Source of the DNA: Chamaecyparis obtusa
Lineage: Eukaryota > Streptophyta > Pinopsida > Cupressales > Cupressaceae
DNA length: 64,000 nucleotides
Direction of reading: 5' to 3'
Assembly: GCA_027943335.1 (NCBI GenBank)
Contig: BSBK01005652.1
Span: forward strand, 1,122,001 to 1,186,000
The notes below the pieces were generated by a model. The model ran no database searches, was not told the origin of the DNA, and worked only from the letters and a program-made list of their open reading frames with translations. Shown in pieces: positions 1-10,555 of the stretch. Position 1 is the stretch's first letter. Each line of letters opens with the position of its first letter. A program made the position numbers and the translations under genes.

Positions 1-194
1 TCCATCTTTAGAGAATTTATGTTAAGATTTCTAAAATCAACACAAAGCCTAATGTCACCATTTTTCTTTCTGACAGACACCAAATTTGAAACCCAAGTGG
101 AGTGCCTAATAGGATTTATTATCCCAGCATCCATCATCTTCTTGAGTTCACCTTGCATTTTAGGTGCCAAGGTGGGGTTAACAGGTCTCAACTT
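1..194 (-). pseudogene. Element J: start of Ty3/gypsy reverse transcriptase, cut by window edge
   Basis: Conceptual translation on the minus strand gives the N-terminal part of a gypsy reverse transcriptase. It shows a stretch around MMDAGIINPIRHSTWVSN, then VSVRKKNGDIRLCVDFRNLN, which is the fingers region before the catalytic aspartates. The catalytic box, the tether RNase H and the integrase must lie left of the window. A TAG at 195-197 separates it from the linker upstream, so the polyprotein is broken. The family assignment rests on the well-known RKKNGDIRLCVDFRNLN block of plant Ty3/gypsy elements. Confidence 0.85.
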
Positions 195-1374
195 CTATCT
201 AAAAGGTTTTGTGCCTTCTTTGAGTGGAATCTCATGTTGAAAGAGGTCCTCTCTATAAGCTTTGAGATCTTCATAAGACCAAGCAAAAACATGCCTAAAT
301 TTTCTGAGAAGGTTAGTCAAATTTTTTCTAGTTCTTGGGGACAAAAACTTACCTATATAAACCTTCTTGGGAACAATTCTTGTGCCCAAGTTTATTTCTT
401 CAAGCTCATTGGTTTTATCAGCACTGGCAAAGAAAGCTTTATCCTTATTGTCAAACGCCCTTTCAAGAGCAACTAATCCTTTGGGAACTCTATTTGATTT
501 TAATTGAAAAACCTCTTTCCCAAAAATGACATCTTTACCATTCATTTTATCAACATAAGTAGTGAAATCCATTTCTTTGTCACCAAAATGAGACTCACAT
601 TGGAGAAATCTTAATATGTCTTGATCATCAAAGAAAACCTGCCAATTCTCTACATTATCAAGGATGGAAGGCCTAGTTTGCACCTCTATATTGGAAATAT
701 CTACAAATGTAACATCTTTAGGTCTAAGGGCCACATTAGCCAGTAAGTCTGCTATTCTACTTTGACTTCTTTCCATCCAACAAATGTTAAAAGTACTGAA
801 GCTTTCAATTTCATCCCATACTGCATTCCTATACTGCTTTAATTTTTTATTTTTTGAGGCATACTTTGATCTAACTTGGGAGACAACTAACTCAGAGTCA
901 CCCACTACTTTTAAACATTTTATACCATGCCTTGATGCCAATCTTAAACCTCTCAATAGAACTTCATATTCTGCAACATTATTTGTGCATGAGAATAGTA
1001 AAGTAAAGGAGAATTTGAAAGTTTTACCATTTGGAGATATGAGCAATATTCCAGCTCCAGATCCTTCCTTGCTATTTGCACCATCAAAATACATGGTCCA
1101 CAAACTATCAAGATCAATCTATCCCTCCTGGCTTTCTGACCTATGTGTATTTTCAACATTCTCATCATTATCTTTACCTTGAACCTTGAAAGCATTAATG
1201 TCAGTGTCAAGAAAATAATTTATGGTGTTTTCTTCCTCTTCAATCATATGTGGAGTTCTAAGCTCCCTAGAAACTTTAATATTCTATCCCTCGAAGTTAA
1301 AAGTGGCAAATGAAAAATCACACTATATGCTGACTCCCATAGAAGCACTCCACTTTCTTGATAGTAACATCCCA
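195..1374 (-). pseudogene. Element J: archaeal-like RNase H domain upstream of RT, with linkers
   Basis: The open stretch 195-1103 encodes an RNase H fold in its first 130 residues: WTMYFDGANS (first Asp), NNVAEYEVLL (Glu), VVGDSELVV (second Asp) and SRIADLLANVA (last Asp). The rest is a linker that ends in a conserved pre-RT segment (PLKEGTKPFR). Upstream, 1104-1374 translates in the same frame with two or three TAG stops and contains the GMLLSRKWSAS block that follows protease in many plant gypsy elements. The order is therefore protease, RNase H, RT. From memory the domain is of the archaeal-like (RVT_3) kind found in Tat-lineage elements. Element J is non-functional. Confidence 0.8.
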
Positions 1375-1866
1375 TTATTGGGGAGGAATATCCACTACCA
1401 AGACACTCATGGTCAACTGTTTATTGGGGTATGCAGCCAATCTATAAGGTAGAGCTTTGATAGTACCCACAACTGGTACTTCCCTTGAATCCATTGCTTG
1501 ACATCTCCCATGAGGTGTGTCCACCTTTAATCCTAGTGACTTCATAACCTCAGTAGGCATAACAGTGTTTGATGCTCTAGAATCAATCATACAATTTTTT
1601 AGCAACTTTCCATTTATCTGCAGAGTCAAAAAGAAAGGATCAACTATTCCTGCTATAGTACTAGCAACATTTGCATCCAAATAAATTTGGAGAATTTCAA
1701 AAACAATCTCCTCAATATAATTTTCATTTTCATCATTCATAGTTGCTACTTGTTTCTCAATCCTTTCTATTTTTTGAGAATCCATGGGTACCACACCATT
1801 TACCCAATTTAGGGCCTTTTCCTTATGTTCTTCTATTCTCATCATTTCCAACAAAGGGACTTTCAC
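1375..1866 (-). pseudogene. Element J: retropepsin-like protease region
   Basis: This segment shares the gag frame. It contains a retropepsin-type active-site region reading MIDSRASNTVMP, where the usual D-S/T-G triad has become D-S-R, so the enzyme would be inactive. Downstream are hydrophobic flap-like segments (GLKVDTPHG, VLVVDIPPQ). A TAA and an apparent one-base loss close to 1,375 shift the frame into the RNase H segment. A TAG/TAA-type stop also precedes it near 1,867. Confidence 0.75.
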
Positions 1867-2706
1867 AATAATCTATGACAATAATTTACTCATATCAATT
1901 GGGACATATTTTGAATCAGAGACATTCGGCTTCATATTTACAACTTCTTTATCAATCTCCTGGATGGATATGTCTGCAGGATTTTTAATATGGACTCCAT
2001 CCTCCTTCTGCAAAGCTGGAACAACCTCAACAATGGGTTTGGATTTTACCTTATAAACAATGTTAGGCTTAGCATTTTTCTTTATTTTGACCTTATCAAC
2101 AGGATTAGCATCTTTAGACTTATCCTGTGATGTTTTTACATATTTGTCTGTTTTCTTGATGAAAATACCTGTAGGCTTTTGATTTGGATTACCAACTACT
2201 CTGTTTCTTAGGTTGTAATTTGTTTTAGCTTGAGTAACCATATCTATTGTTATCAAAGCAATCTCCTCATCAGAAGGCCTCCTCAAAACAACTATTTCCT
2301 TAATTTTCAAAACATTGCACTGGATGTTTTCAGGCTCACTATCTTCATCTGAAAAAACTTGTTGATGGCATGATTCATCTTTGGTCTTAGAATTGAAAAC
2401 ATCCTAGTTTTCATCCTCTTTGATAGAATCCACTTCATCCCAAACATGAGAAGAAATCATTCCACATCCCTGGTCATCATAAGGCTATTCCTCATTACAT
2501 TCTTTCTCCTCTTGTGAGGAGACACTTTGGGATATGACACAATAATTGGGATCATGTGGTGACTGATAAACAATGCACCATCAGACATCTTCCACTACAT
2601 TCATTGAGTTACTTTGCAATGGATCGGGGATCCTATCATTTGGTTTATCCTTTCTCTCAGGAAGAATAGGCTTCCCATCTTTCCATTGAGTATTGTATGG
2701 GTAGTT
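1867..2706 (-). pseudogene. Element J: gag-protease spacer with decayed zinc-finger-like motif
   Basis: The segment remains in the gag frame, with stops in 2,311-2,706 and an open part at 1,873-2,310. Near 2,543-2,590 the translation reads WCIVYQSPHDPNYC, which fits C-X2-C-X3-H-X4-C with the second Cys changed to Tyr, a finger often seen between gag and protease in Tat-like gypsy elements. The remainder is lysine-rich (DKVKIKKNAKPN) and acidic tracts of low complexity. Confidence 0.6.
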
Positions 2707-4563
2707 CTACATTCTTGGTAATTTGTTAAAATTATTAAAGGGAGGCTTATCCCCTCCTATAACTTTATTATTTCTATTCTCACTAGGTTTTAAGTCCTTT
2801 ATTTCTTTCAAAATCTGTTTTAGGCTATCATCATCCTTAAGTTTTACAGTTGCAGACTTTCCTAGATCTTTTCTATTCAACAATTGTGATTTGTTGTCTT
2901 CCCTTCTTCCCAACTTTCCTGAAATTCTTCGGTTACTCTCTATGTTCACAGCTAGTTTGTAAGCCTCAACAAGACTCCTTGGGTTTTTATCTCTCAAAAG
3001 GTAGCCCATCTTAGAATCAAAAGCATTTAAATATGTGACAAGACATACTCTATCATCCAATCTGATGACTTGCAAGAGTTTATGCATAGCCTTTTGAAAT
3101 CTGACATTAAACTCAACAACATCCTCATTGAAATTCTTTTTAATGTTATTAAATTCATTTAACATAAAAACCTCATGTGTTTTATCACCATACTATTCCT
3201 TGAAACAATGCCTAAGCTGATCCCATGAACCTATGCTACCATGTGGCAAAGCCCTAAACCAATCCCTTGAATCTTCTGTTAGGGATTGTACAAATAATTT
3301 CATGGTAACATCATTAGGTACAATGTTATAATCATCAATCACATCAATAATTTTTTTTAGGTGTTCCTCACAAGTGATAACATTACTTCCAATCAACTTG
3401 GGAAGTTTCTTCCTGATTTTTTTAGGGATGGGGTTAGGGTATCCAGGGATGCCAGTAAAAACCAACTGTTTTCATCTTTCATGTATAACTCCTGTATTAA
3501 AAACACTAGCACCCTGAGATGTAGATGCATTAGTATTTGTCATGGAAAAAATTTTGAGTCCTCCTGGTGGGGGAACACCAGTTGTCTGATTTGCTAAATT
3601 TGCAACATTTTCCCCTTGTGTAACAATAGAATTGGCAAAGTTAGTGGGTCCTATAGATCGTCTAAGAAAATCAATTTTCTTTTTCATCTCTAATGCTAAA
3701 GCTTCCAAATCTACCTTTTCCAATTCTTTAGTAAGAAATTCTTGTTCCCTTTTGGCCTTTTCAAGGTCTGCTTCCAATCTTAAAGTGGAATCTATTGGAA
3801 ATTTAGGGCCTATTGGCTCATTAATTAAAACACCCACTACTTTTTGTTTTCCCTTTTCCCTTGGATTCCTTGTTTCAAAGATCTGTTGGACAATGGGCTT
3901 TTCACTTGTCTGCTCAGGAATGGGAACATAATTTATATCCTCTAAATTTAACAATTGCCTTTTTAATTGGTCAGCCCTTATCATGGCATGCCTAATTTTT
4001 TCTTCTCTCTCCTTTTCTCTCTTCTGCCTAATAGCTGCTTGTTCATGAATTCTCCTTTCCAATTCATATACTTCCTCAAATATCTCCTCAGAATCAGGCA
4101 AAGTTGTTTTAGATTCAACTTGTTATACTTGAGGCTCTTATTGTTGATCCTGAGACTCATGGAGGCCTTGGGGAAATGATGAACCAAGGGTGAAAGTGGG
4201 GACAAGGTCTTGTCCACTCTTGCTTTTACTTCTAGATCTTCTCTCCCCTCCATACCATCTATTAGGGATTATCTTCCTATTGTGGGGTAACCTTTCACCC
4301 TCTCTTTCTATGAGGGGATAATAATCCTCATACTGGTTTAAGCCTAGATTAACTACCTCCTCATATTCTGAGGCATTTCCCTCCTAACTAGGAGGAGCAA
4401 GACCTTCTTGTCTTGAGTTTCCCTTTTACTTCTAGGTAAGAGACATGTCATTAATATTTTTTTCTCTTCTAACCTGACATCATCTAGATGTGGCTAGAAG
4501 CTCACCCTTCAAAATTTCCTCTGAGTGTTCCTTCCTCCAAGACCTTGTATTTTTTAAACTCAT
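2707..4563 (-). pseudogene. Element J: gag
   Basis: An ATG at 4,563 (MSLKNTRSWRKEHSEE) opens a gag frame that runs to 2,707 in a single phase. It is broken by stops including TAA at 4,123-4,125 and 4,138-4,140, TGA at 3,472-3,474 and TAG at 3,193-3,195. The N-terminal half is charged and predicted coiled coil (ELERRIHEQAAIRQKREKE). The middle has the typical retrotransposon gag signature (LFVQSLTEDSRDWFRALP, then SWDQLRHCFKE, then a VVEFNVRFQKAMHKL segment). Nothing suggests current function. The in-phase reading across about 1.86 kb shows that it decayed mainly by point mutation. Confidence 0.8.
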
Positions 4564-4784
4564 AGTGATATAGTGATGTCTTACTAAGCACTAGTATAGA
4601 GATGTTTTAGAGTTGTCACCCAAGCTAAATGGGACTTTCTATGATTTTAAACAAATAGGAGGGCAGGCAAAAAATGAAAAGGAGTCAACTCTATATGTAT
4701 GGTAACTAACTGGTTTTGAAAACAAGCAAGCCAGGAGTCTAGCTCAACTTGTACCTGCATTATTTTATACAAATTTCTAAAATA

Positions 4785-4802
4785 TCCCCAGTAGAGTCAC
4801 CA
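4785..4802 (-). other. Element J: probable primer-binding site
   Basis: On the minus strand the sequence TGGTGACTCTACTGGGGA lies three bases after a plausible LTR end (CCAACA) and 222 bases before the gag ATG. It starts with the TGG expected opposite tRNA CCA. From memory the GACTC-CTGGGGA type resembles the tRNA-Arg site of Ogre/Tat elements. The tRNA assignment is not verified. Confidence 0.6.
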
Positions 4803-4805
4803 TCT

Positions 4806-5488
4806 TGTTGGTTCTTCAAAATATTTTACACTCCATGAGATACCAATATGCTTATGACTAATGTTAAGGAGTGGTTAATTCCAAATATGGGAAATTTATA
4901 AGCAATTGAACCAACTATAGGGACAAGACTGCCCTCTTCACTTCTAGCTCTACAAAACCATGGTGGGTACACCTGATCCAATAAATCAACTCTATTCTTC
5001 ACTTAATACTGGATCTTACAACATATGACAGTGAGAAAGTACTAAATAACAACCTATTATTCATTGACTCTCCATCACTAGGTAGAACACTTCATGTAAA
5101 GTAAATAAAATGTAAAAGACTGGTATTGATTAAATGTTTTAGGATTACAAGATTTTGATCATTCCTCACAAAGAAAAAATAGGAAAATACAGGCCAGTGC
5201 CCTATCCATTGGGAAAAATATCAAAAGAAAGAATGAATACAAAGATATTGTGAGAATTACTGGTCTTTCAAACATAAATACAAACACCTCAACTCTTTCC
5301 TACTTATAGAAAATCCTCAAATAGATTCAGTAAACATGTATCACACCTTGAGAAATATTTAATCCAATCTTAGATTAGAACTCAAAGTAAAATACATACA
5401 TATAAATCTCAGAAAGACTTAAAGATTTATAGAATAAACTCAAAGGAGAGACAAAGATTTTAGATTTGTATTAAGTATAACATTGAAT
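4806..5488 (-). repeat. Element J: proximal part of 5' LTR (other end not located)
   Basis: The stretch begins on the plus strand with TGTTGG, directly beside the primer-binding site, so it should be the U5 end of J's 5' LTR. It has no coding content. Element K interrupts it at 5,489, and the flank resumes at 12,273. A TATA-like run (plus strand ttatatacaagg, near 12,449-12,460) lies in the continuation. The outer LTR end was not fixed; one candidate is a TGTTGT near 12,528. The matching 3' LTR is outside the window. Confidence 0.5.
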
Positions 5489-5493
5489 GTTGT

Positions 5494-7203
5494 TGAATGA
5501 TATTAAAATGGTGTTCAATATCATTCAAATGTTTTTTTGGGGGGGGGAAATATGAGATCTATTCTCAAACCCAAATTCCCAACAACGAGATCCAATTTGA
5601 TCAACCTAAAAGGCTAATGTAGAATCAGATCAATTTGATGGAGAATATGAAAGAAAGAATAAATCTGATGTTTCCCTCGGTAGAATGTGTTATACTTGAA
5701 ATTGAAATAATTGAAGTGCAAATACTAACCTTGAATTAGGGCAGATCTGGAAAATGCTAAATTTTGGCTTTTGTATGAACTTTCTGAAGATTTTGTCACC
5801 TGTTTTGGATTGGAAATGTCGAGGTGGACAAAACCAAGAAATCTTTTCTCCAAATTCACACAGGTCGACTTTGACCTTTTAAAAGGTCAAAGACCACATT
5901 ATTTATTTGAATTCTAATTTTGATTCTATTCGCAGATCCTCAAAGATTTCTAAAAAGGGTATTCGAATTTGCTCTTAGATCTGAGATTTTACACCTGTAC
6001 CTAGAAGAAAAATGGTTTTTTTTTTGTTTTTTTTTTTGGGGGGGGGGGGTTGCCTTAGTCAAACCCTAGTTTTTAATCGACCTTAATATTGAAATTGAAA
6101 TAGGAGAATGCTAGCAAGTAGTAGAAATGAATCTAACAATGAAGCTATGCAATTCAATAGATATGCTAATGTATTTGGAATGTAATCAAATATATTGATA
6201 TGAAAGATTGAACATAACATCATCAAACATCCATGATTGTATGCTTGAAATCCACCTTGAGGAAATAATGATATGGATCTTGAAGATGAACAAAGGATCT
6301 TGATGGAAGATCACACCACCATGGTGGCTAGATCTAGGGTTTGAATGATAGATCTTGAATGCTTGAGCCAAATCCCTTCAATAGCTTGAATCCTTGATCT
6401 TCAATGGAGAACTTGGATGGAGAAGAAGACTTGAATGCTTTCTTTATCACCTTGAGAGCTTGAGCACTTGAATTTTCTTGAGTGTGGATGGGATGAGAAA
6501 ACTTGATGTGTAAATGGGAGAGGAAGGCCTCCTTTTGTAGTGATCTAGGGCACACTCCTCTAGATGGGCCACCTTGGAGAATTAAATCCCAATTATATCC
6601 TCACCTTTAGAAAATATACCTTCATTAAATAAAATTAAAGCATTTACCATTTCAGAGCCCGAAACAGCCGATCCGAATGAGGAGAAATAATTATCCCAGA
6701 AGCCAAACTGTCGACAAATGAAAATTTGAAATCCTGGTGGGAAGAGGTCAAGGTCGAGGTTGACCCTGACTTGGTCAGGGTCAAGGTTGACCCTAACCTA
6801 GTCAAGGTCAGGGTCAACTTTGACCTCAGACCCTAACTTTTTCAGGTTCTGTAGAACAGGTCTGAGAGATGTCAGAAACTTGGAAATTGATATATGAAGA
6901 GGACTAGATGTCTGGAATAGATAGAAAATCCTCTATTTGATGTGATGAAGGACTACGAGGTCTCATTTCTGAATCCTACCTAGAAAATAGAGCCATGAAA
7001 GAGGCAAAATCAGGAAAGTCCTTAAGACCTTAACCATAATTTCACCTAGAATGGAGAAATCAAGCGCGGAGAAGAAGTGGAAAGCGGAGAGAAAGACAAA
7101 TACATCCAAAGATCCAATCAAGGCACAAAACATGACCCTAAACCACTTACTCAGAGGGCTAAATGCTCTTAACATGGAAGTGCTTCCATTTTAAGATGAT
7201 ACA
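5494..7203 (-). repeat. Element K: 3' LTR
   Basis: The LTR runs from TGAATGATATT to AAGATGATACA on the plus strand. A TATA box is expected on the minus strand about 660 bp from the LTR start; in this copy the matching stretch reads ccttttgtagtg, whereas the other LTR keeps ccttttatagtg. It holds G/C homopolymer runs near 5,536 and 6,040, short tandem units of GGTCAAGGTTGACCCTAAC type near 6,750-6,830, and no gene. Short ORFs inside are not credible. Confidence 0.92.
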
Positions 7204-7218
7204 TTAAGCCCCCACTTT
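7204..7218 (-). other. Element K: polypurine tract
   Basis: Read on the minus strand this is AAAGTGGGGGCTTAA, immediately before the 3' LTR start TGTATCATC. Position and purine bias fit the plus-strand primer of reverse transcription and set the element's orientation. Confidence 0.75.
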
Positions 7219-9270
7219 AGCAAGAGTATGGATTCAATGCAAACTCTTGGTAAAGGAGAAGAGAGAAGAGATCCCAGTGGATTTAAAATGAGATAAAATA
7301 ACACTTAGCTGAAGACACAAGCCCCCAGACCAAGGATTCTAACTCAACATACATACATGAGAGTATACAAAAGAACAAGGGTTAGTACTAAACAACCCAA
7401 ATCAATTAGCATAAGAAAGCTTGCTAAGAAATATTTCTCATACCAATATTATATTTGGAAAGCTATCATAAAAGCATAAATGATTACATAATAAAGACAA
7501 GAGCAACACTATAGACAACATAGCTTCATGATCCAGTCCTACTAGCATGAAAGTGAAAAGAGAGAAAAGAGAAAGTAATTACCTCGCCCGGTAAGATGCC
7601 TACCTTACCATGAATCACCCTGGAGGGAGAGCCCAATAGGTTCACCCATAAACTATGCTTGCAATTGTAATGTGTCTTCTAACGGCTTTTGGAATACCCA
7701 TAGATCCACCTTATTATATCACTATGAATATGAAATGCATGTCTTCTCAGGATTTAGCAACTTATGTGCATTACCTTTGGAAGATTTAGCATATAGGTGC
7801 GTGTCTTTTTAGGATTTAGCAACTTATGTGCATTACCTTCGAAAGATTTAGCATATAAATGCATGTCTTTTTAGGATTTAGCAACTTATGTGCATTACCT
7901 TCTAAGATTTAGCATGTAAAAATAAAAAACTATAGTACAAGGGAGACCCTATATATGCCCCCCTCCTTAAGATGGCAAAAACATACTATTTTTTCATGTT
8001 AAGGAAAGAAAAAGAACAAGGATAAAGCCTTCTTTAGCATCAAGAAAATATCCATAGACAACTCCCAGTCCAAGCCAAGAAGGTCATAGCTCCTATGAGG
8101 CCATGGAAGAGATGAATGTAAAGAGATATCATGCAAGAAGTGAAAAGGAAGTAACCCTTAATGAGGGATAGCACACTATTCAGTTTCCAAGGTGAGAGAT
8201 GTATCAACCATGGAAACCCAATGTCAAACAAAAAATAAGGTTTGTATAAAGGACATAGGTCCTCAAATGCAAACCATAATTTTCATGTATGATTGGATAT
8301 CACATAGTAGATAAATACTGCTTAACTAAGGAAAGAGGTGAATCCCTAGAAAAGAAGAGAATACCATATGAAATAACAATGCATAGATTTGAATAAGATA
8401 GAAAATCATACCAAGCCTCCAAGGCTAAAGTACTTCTACCAAACTCACAATCCATATTTTTGACTCCATGTATGAATAATTGAAGATAGAAAAGAAGGAT
8501 AAGGCATCCTTGCCCCCCAAGTGTAGGAACAAAGATGGAAGAGGATACCTACTTCACAAAGCAAGGAGATATCATGTTTACAACAATGTATAGTATATCC
8601 TTAGCGAGAGATATTGACCCCTACATCCAAGAGTATAGATAATCATGAAAAGGATATGTCACTTATGGAAAAGGATCCTCAAGGAAAAAGATATTATCAC
8701 CAAGACCCCCACCAAGGAAGAATGTGTTTAGATAAGATATCATTTTTCACAAGGCGGGAACAAAGATTCGATCATCAAGCCCCCTGTGAAGAAGAGCAAG
8801 AGAAATATTTGGAATGAAGGAAAACAATTTTAACACCAAGCCAGAATAAAAGTTATATTAAACATAATTTGCAACATAGAGAAGAAGTGACAACCTAGGA
8901 CAACAACTTCTCATATAAGAAGGTTATCCATAATTAGCACCTTTGGCACTATGATGAAATAATATTGTAACATAAGCGAATACTACTAAGCTAAGGAAAG
9001 AAGTTCCCCTAGAAAAAGAGAAAGAAGGAAGAACCTTGCCCCCCAAGGGATGAAAGACAAGGGATATTTTTACAAAACACGTCTTAGAAAAGATTTCCTA
9101 AGAAGAAAATATAATTCCTAATAATACATCAGAACATCATGCACGATTATGGAAGAAGGAAACATAAAGAATACCAATTAAATCTTAATAAAAAGACCTA
9201 ATGGATCGTAAAAGACTGGATAAAATTATACCTCTTGCCCCCTAGTCATGAGACAAGAGGATAGGAACAT
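7219..9270. other. Element K: non-coding internal region
   Basis: There is no credible ORF on either strand. Two patterns stand out: a 62-bp tandem repeat at 7,737-7,918, and at least seven scattered GCCCCC or ACCCCC runs on the plus strand, for example near 7,322, 7,956, 8,512, 8,705, 8,780, 9,040 and 9,237. On the element's sense strand these runs are purine-rich and resemble its polypurine tract. I see no decayed pol. Confidence 0.7.
7737..7918. repeat. 62-bp tandem repeat, nearly three units
   Basis: The phrase GGATTTAGCAACTTATGTGC recurs at 7,750, 7,812 and 7,874, an exact period of 62 bp, with small differences between units. The array lies in the non-coding half of element K. Confidence 0.9.
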
Positions 9271-10350
9271 TTACTCTATCTCTAATGGAGGGGAATCCCC
9301 TATATCAAAATTATGAAGAAGTTGTAAGACTACGTGAGAAAAAAGTATAATTCCTCGCGCAGCCCTATCCCTAACATATAATTTGAAGTGGTTACAATGG
9401 GCAAGCAAATGAGTATTATGATAGTGGAAAGGACATTTAAATTTGTACAAAGCATCAACAGGCATAGGTCTAAATCTTTCCTTCTTAGAATTCATTAGCT
9501 CTACATATACTGTCTTAGCAATTTCTTGACGAGTGTTAGGATTATCCATTAGAGGTGTAGAGAGATGAGTGTTAAGGGGAGGACGAAGATCCACACCACT
9601 TAACTTGAATTGAGATTTAGAAATTCTAACACCACTCATATCCAGTTTAGGAGGTATGTTAGTGGGAAACTTAATACCATGCACATTAACTCCTAACCCT
9701 AAACCATGATAGCCTAGTTTAGTCACCATATTATATCCAGTAGTGTACATATCATGCAAAGCTTCTACAAGAGGTGATTGTTTATCATGTTCATGAGTAA
9801 AGGTTGTATAAGGTGGGATAATAGGTTTGGAAGAAGTTTCTTTACCCTTTCCTTTAAGATCATCATGATTAGGAGGAGAAGGTAAATCAAAGAAATCTTG
9901 CACATCCGCATCTTGAACTATAGCTTGAATCCCATCATAAGTACGAGAAGAGTGAGGATTAACAAATGGAGAATCAGGTATCAGAATAGGAAGATTAGGA
10001 TGAAGAGTAGGATTAATAGGAGTAGGATGAAGATTAGGAAGATTAGGAGATGGTGTATCATCTACCAAATTCTTCACATAATCCAAAAGATGAATAAGGC
10101 TACCACATAAATCCTTAAGAAAAATTTTAAATGTAGGTAGACTAGTATCAGTCAACTTCAAAAAAGCATAAGCAAGAGCAAAGTGAAGGGTCATAAATGT
10201 TATGAAATGAATAATACCCTCATAAACATCATATGCATTATAAATAGATGCTAGAAGAAGAGTAATAACAAACATGAGTGTGCACCAAAACATCTTAACA
10301 ATCTTCATGATAAATAAAAATACAAGAAATATGTTTTTGGATTTTATCAA
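9271..10350 (-). CDS. Element K: uninterrupted 359-codon gag-related ORF
   Basis: This is the only open frame in element K. It starts with ATG at 10,350, about 185 bases inside the primer site. Residues 7-33 and 46-64 are strongly hydrophobic, probably two membrane segments. Residues 95-130 are proline-rich. Residues 212-226 (LGYHGLGLGVNVHGI) resemble a G-patch core. Residues 306-319 (CPFHYHNTHLLAHC) keep knuckle spacing as C-X2-H-X4-H-X4-C, followed by a helix (FKLYVRDRAARG) like that after the knuckle in gypsy polyproteins. The N-terminal membrane segments are unlike ordinary gag. I do not recognise the protein as a whole. Its intactness contrasts with every other long ORF in the left block and is either recent or selected. 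Confidence 0.7.
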   Translation of the reverse strand: MIKSKNIFLVFLFIMKIVKMFWCTLMFVITLLLASIYNAYDVYEGIIHFITFMTLHFALAYAFLKLTDTSLPTFKIFLKDLCGSLIHLLDYVKNLVDDTPSPNLPNLHPTPINPTLHPNLPILIPDSPFVNPHSSRTYDGIQAIVQDADVQDFFDLPSPPNHDDLKGKGKETSSKPIIPPYTTFTHEHDKQSPLVEALHDMYTTGYNMVTKLGYHGLGLGVNVHGIKFPTNIPPKLDMSGVRISKSQFKLSGVDLRPPLNTHLSTPLMDNPNTRQEIAKTVYVELMNSKKERFRPMPVDALYKFKCPFHYHNTHLLAHCNHFKLYVRDRAARGIILFSHVVLQLLHNFDIGDSPPLEIE

Positions 10351-10412
10351 TTATATAGATTTTTTTTTTTGATTTTTGAATTATAGATGCAACAGCACAC
10401 AAAATGTAAAGC

Positions 10413-10555
10413 TAACACCAAAAAGAAAGAGAGTAAGTAAGCCAGGTTGAGAAAAATGAATGATGAAGGTGAACACACACACAAACACAAACAATAAGAC
10501 AAAGGGAAATCTAACACCAAAAAGAAAGAGAGTAAGCTAGTCGGGTTCACCAAAA
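10413..10555 (-). other. Element K: 5' leader with duplicated primer-site segment
   Basis: The segment ACACCAAAAAGAAAGAGAGT occurs twice, about 95 bp apart. Each copy is followed by a primer-site-like stretch and then AAAATGAATGAT, the last being the LTR start. Only the right copy adjoins the LTR and carries TGGTGAACCCGACTAG (minus strand, 10,552 downwards). The tRNA matching this primer site was not identified. Confidence 0.6.

Noticed and set aside
6186..6555. Small ORFs within element K's LTRs (also 11,242-11,427, 6,963-7,175, 12,033-12,239)
   Set aside because: They lie in LTR DNA, show no domain, and differ by stops between the two LTRs.
8614..8817. A 67-codon ORF in element K's internal region
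   Set aside because: Isolated, low complexity, no counterpart or motif. More likely chance.
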